Shown: positions 1-6,057 of the stretch, one piece after another | How the letters are laid out: each line of letters opens with the position of its first letter | How positions within the stretch are numbered: the first letter of the stretch is position 1 | Source: Comamonadaceae bacterium UBA2237 | Lineage (GTDB): Bacteria > Pseudomonadota > Gammaproteobacteria > Burkholderiales > Burkholderiaceae_C | Length of the DNA stretch: 8,279 nt | NCBI GenBank assembly: GCA_002347905.1 | Contig: DDYJ01000157.1 | Span: 5,506-13,784 of the forward strand | Direction of reading: 5' to 3' | The notes under the pieces: generated by a model | Told to the model about the DNA's origin: nothing | Databases searched by the model: none | What the model saw: only the letters and a program-made list of their open reading frames with translations | Translations under genes and position numbers: made by a program

Positions 1-867
1 GCCTTTTTGGAGTTGCGCACCATCAGTTGGGACTCACCCGCTTCCTTGATTGAAAAGCTGATCAAGTACGAAGCGGTGCACGATATTCGCAGTTGGGCTG
101 ATCTCAAAAACCGCTTGGATAGCGACCGCCGGTGCTACGGGTTCTTTCACCCCAGTTTGCCGAATGAACCGTTGATATTCGTAGAGGTCGCTTTGCTCGA
201 CGAGATGGCTGACAACATCATGCCGCTGTTGGACGAGACCGCTGCCAACGCGGACTTACACAAAGCCTCTGTCGCTATTTTTTATTCCATCAGCACGACA
301 CAAACTGGCTTGCGTGGTGTGAGCTTTGGCGACTCTTTGATCAAAAGGGTGGTTGAAACCCTGCGCTCTGAATTCCCTAAGCTCAAAACCTTTGCGACCT
401 TGTCTCCTATTCCCGGATTGCGGACGTGGTTGGCTAAAAATTTAGAGTCACTGCTTGAAAAACTCTCTGATAAAGAACTGTCCCAACTAGGTCGTGCCCT
501 GAGTTTTGAGCCACCGTCCTCCATCCACGTGCTTGCAGCCTTGGAGCAGCCTGACTTGTTGGCAAGCCTTTCTGCCAAATCACCCTTGCGTGAATTTTTA
601 ACCCGATGCGCAGCCCAGTATTTGGGGCGTGCCAAAGAAGGCGATATGGTGATGGACCCTGTCGCGCGCTTCCATTTGGGAAATGGCGCACGCATTGAGC
701 GCATTAATTTTTATGCGGATCCTTCGGCCAAAGGACTTAGACAGGCCTACGGCATGATGGTGAATTATTTATACGATCTAAAACGCATCGATAAACACCG
801 TAAACAGTTAGAGTCAGGGGAGGTTCCTGCCTCTAGCCAAGTGGAGGATTTATATTTCGGCACTTGA
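1..867 (+). CDS. matA: Malonyl-CoA decarboxylase, C-terminal part (5' end outside window)
   Basis: This enzyme converts malonyl-CoA to acetyl-CoA and CO2, the last step of malonate use through MatB. The reading frame is open from base 1, and the residues before the TTG at 7 (Ala-Phe) continue the family pattern (FLxLRxISW). That TTG is therefore an internal Leu and the true start lies upstream. The visible 288 residues cover the C-terminal acetyltransferase-like (GNAT-fold) catalytic domain. Family motifs are present in order: FYSISTTQTGLRGVSFG (about residues 94-110), TLSPIPG (133-139) and ARFHLGNGA (222-230). By comparison with human MCD, Ser135 in SPIPG (codon 403-405) and His225 in FHLGNG (codon 673-675) are the expected catalytic Ser and His. 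The C-terminus is not truncated. A Bug binding protein gene and matB follow on the same strand with short gaps, so a malonate operon is likely. The family call is firm; the symbol follows rhizobial usage. Confidence 0.95.
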   Translation, partial: AFLELRTISWDSPASLIEKLIKYEAVHDIRSWADLKNRLDSDRRCYGFFHPSLPNEPLIFVEVALLDEMADNIMPLLDETAANADLHKASVAIFYSISTTQTGLRGVSFGDSLIKRVVETLRSEFPKLKTFATLSPIPGLRTWLAKNLESLLEKLSDKELSQLGRALSFEPPSSIHVLAALEQPDLLASLSAKSPLREFLTRCAAQYLGRAKEGDMVMDPVARFHLGNGARIERINFYADPSAKGLRQAYGMMVNYLYDLKRIDKHRKQLESGEVPASSQVEDLYFGT

Positions 868-890
868 TGTGCATGACAAAAACCAAAAAT

Positions 891-894
891 GGAG
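891..894 (+). promoter_or_regulatory. Ribosome binding site of the Bug-family gene
   Basis: GGAG lies 8 bases before the ATG at 903. It favours 903 over the in-frame TTG at 864 and ATGs at 867 and 876. Starting at 903 also puts the twin-arginine signal peptide at the usual distance from the N-terminus. Confidence 0.7.
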
Positions 895-902
895 ACACCA
901 CC

Positions 903-1916
903 ATGAGCAACACTTTTTCAAATACACGCCGCCAATGGCTAGGGCTTTCTGCCGCAGCATTAGCAAGCCTTGGGTTTGACCTCCATGCCGAACCTGGATG
1001 GCCCAACAAACCTGTCAACCTCATCGTTCCTTTTCCCGCGGGCGGGGGGACGGATGCATTTGCCAGGCCTTTCTCCGCGCAGTTTTCCAAACTGACAGGC
1101 AAAACACTGGTGATTGATAACCGTGGTGGTGCAGGCGGTAACTTAGGTGCTGGCGTTGCAGCAAAAGCTGCTCCAGACGGCTACACCTTATTTATGGGTG
1201 CTGTTCACCACTCGATTGCTCCATCGATGTATCCCAAACTCGACTACGACTTGGAGCGAGATTTCATTGCGCTAGCCATCGTAGCTAGCGTACCGCACGT
1301 TCTGGTGGTCAATCCTAAAAATATGCCTGTCGCTGACTTCAAAGGATTTTTGGAGCAAGTGAAATCTACGCCTGGGCGTTTTAATTATGGCTCTGCAGGT
1401 GGTGGCACATCGCACCATTTGGCAGGTGAGTTATTCAAGCTCCAAAGCAAAACATTCATCACCCACATTCCTTACCGTGGTTCGGGTCCAGCGCTACAAG
1501 ACTTGATCGCGGGCAATGTCGACATGATGTTTGACGGACTGGGTTCTTCAGCGCAACACATCAAAGGCGGGCGTATCAAAGCATTGATGGTGTCAGGTAA
1601 TAAACGCAACCCGGCTTTTCCGGATATCCCCTGCGCAGCAGAGTTGGGCTTGCCGGACTACAACGTCACAACGTGGTATGGCTTGTGGGCGCCTAAAGGT
1701 ACGCCAACTGATGTGCAAGCGCGTGTCATTGAAGAAGTGCGTAAAGCCGCAGCCACTGACGATATCAAAAATAGTTGGGCGAATAACGGAGCGGAGTTCC
1801 CCAACTTGACTGGCCCACAGTTTGGCTCTTTTGACCAGCGAAATCAAAAAATGGGCGGTCGTGGTCAAAGCCTCTGGTGCCAAGTTAGATTAAAAGTTAA
1901 TTCAGTTTTAGTGTGA
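903..1916 (+). CDS. Bug/TctC-family periplasmic solute-binding protein, frameshifted near its 3' end
   Basis: This is an exported binding protein of the tripartite tricarboxylate receptor (Bug) family, whose members bind carboxylates in the periplasm. Residues 8-29 form a signal peptide with a Tat-like motif (TRRQWLGL), a short hydrophobic stretch and a likely cleavage after LHA (29/30). Family hallmarks follow: PVNLIVPFPAGGGTDAFAR (37-55, with the ligand-contact Asp at 51), RGGAGGNLGAG (74-84), AAPDGYTLFMGA (89-100), HIPYRGSGPALQDLIAG (188-204), and FPDIPCAAELGLPDY (239-253). From Phe310 the encoded sequence departs from the family and runs to a stop at 1914-1916 (337 aa). The expected tail is in the +1 frame and stops at 1891-1893, so the ancestral protein was about 330 aa. 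Only the last C-terminal helix is affected. This could be a sequencing or assembly error, or a recent mutation. Its place between the decarboxylase and synthetase genes suggests malonate or a related acid as ligand (inference). No TctA/TctB membrane genes are visible. Confidence 0.88.
   Translation: MSNTFSNTRRQWLGLSAAALASLGFDLHAEPGWPNKPVNLIVPFPAGGGTDAFARPFSAQFSKLTGKTLVIDNRGGAGGNLGAGVAAKAAPDGYTLFMGAVHHSIAPSMYPKLDYDLERDFIALAIVASVPHVLVVNPKNMPVADFKGFLEQVKSTPGRFNYGSAGGGTSHHLAGELFKLQSKTFITHIPYRGSGPALQDLIAGNVDMMFDGLGSSAQHIKGGRIKALMVSGNKRNPAFPDIPCAAELGLPDYNVTTWYGLWAPKGTPTDVQARVIEEVRKAAATDDIKNSWANNGAEFPNLTGPQFGSFDQRNQKMGGRGQSLWCQVRLKVNSVLV
1834..1893 (+). other. Displaced C-terminal tail of the Bug gene in the +1 frame
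   Basis: Read in the frame of base 1834, this stretch gives TS followed by EIKKWAVVVKASGAKLD and a TAA stop at 1891-1893. This is the standard Bug C-terminal ending (E-x-x-K/R-W-x-x-V-V-K-x-x-G-x-K-x-D). The upstream frame reaches ...QFGSF at 1830-1832, leaving a single G (1833) between the two parts. Loss of two bases there, for example one TG from a TGTG, would restore both frame and family spacing. A one-base insertion also fits, but would leave the tail one residue short. Confidence 0.85.
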
Positions 1917-1920
1917 GACG

Positions 1921-3456
1921 ATGAACCACAACCTGTATGCGGCGCTGCGCGCCCAGTTTCCCAGTAACTTAGACACCACTGCCGTTGAAACCGATGATGG
2001 CTTGCATTACAGCTGGCGCGACTTAGAACGCGCCAGTGCGATGTTGGCGAACTTACTGGAAGGCTTGAATATTCCAAAAGGCGCTCGTGTTGCGGTTCAA
2101 GTAGAAAAGTCAGTCGAAGCCATGATGCTCTATCTCGCCACCTTGCGAGCTGGCTATGTTTTTCTGCCGCTCAATACGGCTTACCAAAGCGCAGAAATTC
2201 AATACTTCATTGAAAACGCTGAACCTGCGGTTGTGGTGTGTAGCAGCGCCAACTTTGGATGGGTGAGCAAAATCGCTTTCAAATCAGGCACGCAATACGT
2301 TTTTACTTTGAATGACAACAGAACAGGCAGTTTGCTTGATCGTGCTTTGCATTGTTCAGACAAACATGCGGTAGTTCAAAATGCGGCGGACGATATGGCT
2401 GCAATTTTGTACACCAGCGGTACAACCGGTCGCAGCAAAGGTGCGATGTTGTCGCACGGCAATTTGCTCAGCAACGCCCAAACCCTTAAAACCTACTGGG
2501 GCTGGCGTTCAGGCGATGTGTTGATCCACGCTTTGCCCATCTTCCACGTGCATGGATTATTTGTAGCCATCCACGGCGCATTGCTCAACGGCAGCAAGAT
2601 GATTTGGATGTCAAAGTTTGACCCCAAGTTTGTCATTCAAAAAATGCCCGAAGCCACCGTGTTTATGGGTGTACCCACTTTGTATGTGCGTATGCTGGCA
2701 GAACCCACGCTGACTAAACAACAAGCCTCGCGAATGCGATTGTTCGTCGCAGGTTCTGCGCCATTGTTAATAGAGACCTTCAAAGAATGGCAAGTTCGGA
2801 CTGGCCACACCATCTTAGAGCGCTACGGCATGAGCGAAACCGTCATGCTCACGTCCAACCCCTACGCGGCAGATGCTCGCCATTCTGGTCAAGATGAAAG
2901 ACGCGGCGGAACCGTTGGGTTTTCGTTGCCAGGTGTCCAGTTGCGCGTGCACAGCGATGATGGCGTGGAGTTACCAGTCGGTGAAATTGGCGGCATACAA
3001 GTCAAAGGCCCCAATGTGTTTTCAGGTTACTGGCGGATGCCTGAAAAGACCAAAGAAGAATTCACCTCAGATGGTTTCTTTAAAACAGGAGACGTTGGAA
3101 AGATCGATGAACGCGGTTATGTGGTCATCGTTGGACGTAGCAAAGACTTGATCATCAGTGGTGGATATAACGTCTATCCTGCTGAGATTGAAGGCTATAT
3201 CAACGATATGCCTGGGGTCGCTGAAAGCGCATTGGTAGGTGTTCCGCATCCGGATTTTGGTGAAGTAGGTGTGGCAGTGGTGATCGCCAAGCCTGGCGCC
3301 ACTGTTTCTGGGGACGCAGTGATTACTGCTTTGAAGTCGCAGTTGGCTAACTTTAAGATTCCCAAGAAGTGTTTTGTTGTGGACGCTTTGCCGCGTAATA
3401 CGATGGGCAAGGTTCAGAAGAATTTATTGCGCGATCAATATAAGGCGCTTTTCTGA
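1921..3456 (+). CDS. matB: Malonyl-CoA synthetase (malonate-CoA ligase)
   Basis: This cytoplasmic adenylate-forming enzyme makes malonyl-CoA, AMP and PPi from malonate, CoA and ATP. At 511 aa it has the normal family length and is complete. ANL-superfamily motifs appear in order: LYTSGTTGRSKG (163-174, phosphate loop), LPIFHVHGL (205-213), FMGVPTLYVRML (248-259), AGSAPLL (277-283), ERYGMSET (300-307, with Glu306 the expected Mg-ATP ligand), FFKTGD (386-391), GRSKDLIISGGYNVYPAEIE (405-424, hinge region) and PRNTMGKVQKN (491-501). Lys497 is the catalytic lysine; in Rhodopseudomonas palustris MatB the equivalent residue is regulated by acetylation. The GPNVFSGYWRMPEKT and PRNTMGKVQKN stretches closely resemble that MatB, which favours malonate over medium- or long-chain acids. 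The start at 1921 fits the usual N-terminus, but no good Shine-Dalgarno precedes it; only GAG at 1915-1917 is seen, very close to the ATG. The gene follows the decarboxylase and Bug genes on the same strand, and the convergent cphA ends 31 bases beyond its stop. Confidence 0.95.
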   Translation: MNHNLYAALRAQFPSNLDTTAVETDDGLHYSWRDLERASAMLANLLEGLNIPKGARVAVQVEKSVEAMMLYLATLRAGYVFLPLNTAYQSAEIQYFIENAEPAVVVCSSANFGWVSKIAFKSGTQYVFTLNDNRTGSLLDRALHCSDKHAVVQNAADDMAAILYTSGTTGRSKGAMLSHGNLLSNAQTLKTYWGWRSGDVLIHALPIFHVHGLFVAIHGALLNGSKMIWMSKFDPKFVIQKMPEATVFMGVPTLYVRMLAEPTLTKQQASRMRLFVAGSAPLLIETFKEWQVRTGHTILERYGMSETVMLTSNPYAADARHSGQDERRGGTVGFSLPGVQLRVHSDDGVELPVGEIGGIQVKGPNVFSGYWRMPEKTKEEFTSDGFFKTGDVGKIDERGYVVIVGRSKDLIISGGYNVYPAEIEGYINDMPGVAESALVGVPHPDFGEVGVAVVIAKPGATVSGDAVITALKSQLANFKIPKKCFVVDALPRNTMGKVQKNLLRDQYKALF

Positions 3457-3460
3457 TTAC

Positions 3461-3489
3461 TGACTACTCGTCTTGGCTGCGGGTAGTTA
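3461..3489. terminator. Possible hairpin terminator between convergent matB and cphA
   Basis: ACTACTCG (3463-3470) pairs with CGGGTAGT (3480-3487) around a 9-base loop, with one G-T wobble. The stem can extend by two pairs to 3461-3489. It fills nearly the whole gap between the two stop codons and overlaps the cphA stop, as a shared terminator would. Neither side has a clear run of T, so it is a weak intrinsic terminator at best. Confidence 0.35.
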
Positions 3490-6057
3490 TACCGCTTCAA
3501 CCCGCTGAGTAATATGCGCTAAAGCCTCTTCCACTTGGTCGATCAAAATCAAGCAAAGATCCCCCTGATTCAACCGCTCCATCGCCTTATCGATCGCCAA
3601 AAACTCGCCATAAATCTCATCCACTTGGCGCGTACGTTTGGCACCTTCTAATCCTTGGCGCAGTAGCTTGAGGACTTCGCCATCCACGCGGCCACGTTGG
3701 CAGGCGTCTTGGTAGAGAACCACTTCATCGAATGCGTCACCAATGATGCGGGTTTGCTCACGGATATCGTCGTCGCGTCTGTCTCCTGCACCGCTGATGA
3801 CTACGCTGCGTCTTTGCGCAGGTAGGTTGGTGACGGCTTGTACCAATGCTTTGATGGCGTCGGGGTTGTGTCCGTAGTCAGCGATGACTGTTGCGCCTTT
3901 GTAGTCAAAGACATTGAAACGACCTGGCACGCCCTGGATGTCACTGACAAAGGTGGCGAGTCCTTTACAGATGGTTTCCCATGGAATGTGGATTGCCCAA
4001 GCTGCAGCAATGGACGCCATGGCGTTTTCTATTTGGAAGGCGATGGCACCGCTTCGTGTGACTGGCACTTCGGACAAAGGGATGCGAACAGACTGCGGGC
4101 CTTGCATCGCAACGATATGGTCGTCTTCGACAAATAGCACGCACTTGCCTTGGGCACGGTGGGTGGCGATGATGGGATGGTGATTGTCTAGACCAAAGAA
4201 GATCACTTCGCCTGCGCAGTTGGAAGCCATGCGCGCAACGAGGGGGTCTGTGGCGTTGAGCACAGCAGTGCCAGACGCGGCAACGTTTTGCACGATCACG
4301 CGTTTGAGGACGGCTAAATCTTCTACTGTCGATATGTAGTTCAAGCCTAAGTGGTCGCCCATTCCAATGTTGGTGACAACTGCCACTTGGCAGCGGTCAA
4401 AGGCCAAGCCTTCGCGCAGCATGCCACCGCGTGCGGTTTCTAGCACGGCGGCATCTACGTCGGGGTGTGCGAGTACATTACGCGCGCTACGGGGGCCGCT
4501 GCAGTCTCCGCTATCGGTTTGTCTGCCATTGACATAGACACCATCGGTGTTGGTCATGCCCACGCGCAGTCCATGCGTGCGTAACAAATGGGAAGTAAGG
4601 CGAACGGTGGTGGTTTTCCCATTGGTGCCGGTGACAGCAATAACCGGCACGCGTCCGTCTTCGCCATTGGGAAACATGGTGGATATAACGGCTTCACCTA
4701 CATCACGGCCTTTGCCAAACGATGGACTCAGGTGCATACGCAGTCCAGGTGCTGCATTGACTTCTACGACGCCTCCGCTTTGCTCTTCCAGAGGGTGCAA
4801 AACGGACTCACAGACTACATCAACGCCACAAATGTCGAGTCCCACCATTTGCGCTGCTGCAATCGCACGCGCAGCAACCTCGGGATGCACGTCGTCGGTG
4901 ACGTCAGTGGCCGTTCCGCCTGTCGAAAGATTGGCGTTATTGCGCAAGATCACACGGGTGCCTTTTGCAGGCACAGAGTTTTCGTCTAGGCCTTGTTCTT
5001 TGAGTCGGTTTTTGGCGATGTCGTCTAAACGAATTTTGGTGAGTGAGGTGGCATGGCCTTCACCACGGCGGGGATCTGCGTTAACGAGTTCCACCAATTC
5101 ACGCACAGTGTTTTTACCGTTGCCAATGACCAAGGGTGGGTCACGTCTTGCAGCGGCAACTAATTTATTTCCAACTACCAACAAACGGAAATCGCTGCCT
5201 GGAAGGTAACGCTCAACCAGCACGTCATCTCTGAAAGACACCGCTGTGTTGTAGGCTGTCATCACACCTTCTTTCGTAGAGATGTTGACGCTAATGCCTT
5301 TGCCTTGGTTGCCATCGCGCGGTTTAATGACTACGGGTAAACCAATTTCTTGGGCTGCAGCCCACGCATCTTCTGCGCTGGTGACGGGGCGGCCTAGTGG
5401 CACGGGTACACCTGCTGCATGCAAGAGTTTTTTGGTGAGTTCTTTGTCTTGCGCAATGGACTCGGCGATGGCACTGGTGGCATCAATTTCAGCGGCTTGG
5501 ATGCGGCGCTGTTTACTACCCCAGCCCAATTGCACAAGGGAACCTTCGGTCAAGCGGCGGAAAGGAATGCCTCGTGCGATAGCTGCATTGACGATAGAGC
5601 CTGTAGAGGGTCCGAGTCGAATGTCTTCGTCAAGGTTGCGCAATTGGTCGATGGCAGCTTCCACATCGAACTCGCCATGGGCAGCTGCGGCAACGCATAA
5701 ATCTCTGGCTAGTTGGATGGCGAGGCAACCGACTTCTTCTTCAGAGTATTCGACAGCAACTTGGTACAAGCCATTTTCATTGGTTGCAGTAGTCCGGCTG
5801 AAAGTTACCGGACATCCTGCTTGGATTTGCAAATGCAATGTGGTGGCTTCAATGGCATGTGCCATGCTCAAAGGCACCTTGCGGTCTGTGGGGTTGAGTT
5901 GGCCTAAGCCTGGAAACAAGTTGCGCAAATGCGTTTCAAAATCAGCGTGTGCGCTGAGGTCTAATTCTTTGCCCTCGCAACGCACCAATGCTTCAATGGC
6001 CGTATGGCGTGTCCAAAGGTTAGGGCCGCGTAATGCGCGAATGCGTGAAACTTCCAT
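3487..6057 (-). CDS. cphA: Cyanophycin synthetase CphA, complete
   Basis: CphA makes the nitrogen-storage polymer cyanophycin. The ATP-grasp domain adds Asp to the backbone, and the Mur-ligase-like domain then adds Arg to the Asp side chain, each step using ATP. The protein is 856 aa, close to the usual 850-900. The N domain (about 1-165) opens with RALRGPNLW (7-15). The ATP-grasp domain (about 166-465) has VIKPRDGNQGKGISVN (243-258), NLSTGGTATD (376-385) and EVNAAPGLRMH (432-442), with Glu432 and Asn434 the likely metal ligands. The Mur-like domain (about 466-856) has the P-loop TGTNGKTT (476-483; bases 4609-4629 cover GTNGKTT), ETARGGMLREGLAFD (540-554), TNIGMGDHLGL (562-572), PGRFNVF (711-717), ADYGHNPDAI (726-735) and SGAGDRRDDDI (755-765). 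Both synthetic sites therefore look intact. The odd point is in the N domain: the HxxEH site of CphA1 enzymes reads HAIEA (67-71) and the preceding Gly-rich loop is shortened. The ATG at 6057 shares one base with the stop of cphA', so the two are probably co-translated. Confidence 0.95.
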   Translation of the reverse strand: MEVSRIRALRGPNLWTRHTAIEALVRCEGKELDLSAHADFETHLRNLFPGLGQLNPTDRKVPLSMAHAIEATTLHLQIQAGCPVTFSRTTATNENGLYQVAVEYSEEEVGCLAIQLARDLCVAAAAHGEFDVEAAIDQLRNLDEDIRLGPSTGSIVNAAIARGIPFRRLTEGSLVQLGWGSKQRRIQAAEIDATSAIAESIAQDKELTKKLLHAAGVPVPLGRPVTSAEDAWAAAQEIGLPVVIKPRDGNQGKGISVNISTKEGVMTAYNTAVSFRDDVLVERYLPGSDFRLLVVGNKLVAAARRDPPLVIGNGKNTVRELVELVNADPRRGEGHATSLTKIRLDDIAKNRLKEQGLDENSVPAKGTRVILRNNANLSTGGTATDVTDDVHPEVAARAIAAAQMVGLDICGVDVVCESVLHPLEEQSGGVVEVNAAPGLRMHLSPSFGKGRDVGEAVISTMFPNGEDGRVPVIAVTGTNGKTTTVRLTSHLLRTHGLRVGMTNTDGVYVNGRQTDSGDCSGPRSARNVLAHPDVDAAVLETARGGMLREGLAFDRCQVAVVTNIGMGDHLGLNYISTVEDLAVLKRVIVQNVAASGTAVLNATDPLVARMASNCAGEVIFFGLDNHHPIIATHRAQGKCVLFVEDDHIVAMQGPQSVRIPLSEVPVTRSGAIAFQIENAMASIAAAWAIHIPWETICKGLATFVSDIQGVPGRFNVFDYKGATVIADYGHNPDAIKALVQAVTNLPAQRRSVVISGAGDRRDDDIREQTRIIGDAFDEVVLYQDACQRGRVDGEVLKLLRQGLEGAKRTRQVDEIYGEFLAIDKAMERLNQGDLCLILIDQVEEALAHITQRVEAV

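Noticed and set aside
7..9. TTG as a start codon for the malonyl-CoA decarboxylase
   Set aside because: The preceding codons (Ala-Phe) continue the family sequence, so the gene simply enters the window from the left.
864..866. TTG at 864 as the start of the Bug gene, overlapping the decarboxylase stop
   Set aside because: GGAG at 891-894 and the position of the twin-arginine signal peptide favour the ATG at 903.
1270..1290. Perfect 7-base inverted repeat CGCTAGC / GCTAGCG with a 7-base spacer
   Set aside because: It lies inside the Bug coding region in a conserved-looking Ala/Val stretch, has no T-run and no second copy; probably chance.
1827..1841. Programmed +1 frameshift as an explanation for the Bug gene
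   Set aside because: There is no RF2-type CTT-TGA site, no in-frame stop at the shift point and no upstream Shine-Dalgarno-like stimulator; mutation or sequencing error is simpler.
4547..5209. Plus-strand open frame (220 codons) opposite the CphA ATP-grasp and Mur domains
   Set aside because: Same reason: low-complexity shadow of cphA with no family features and no ribosome site of note.
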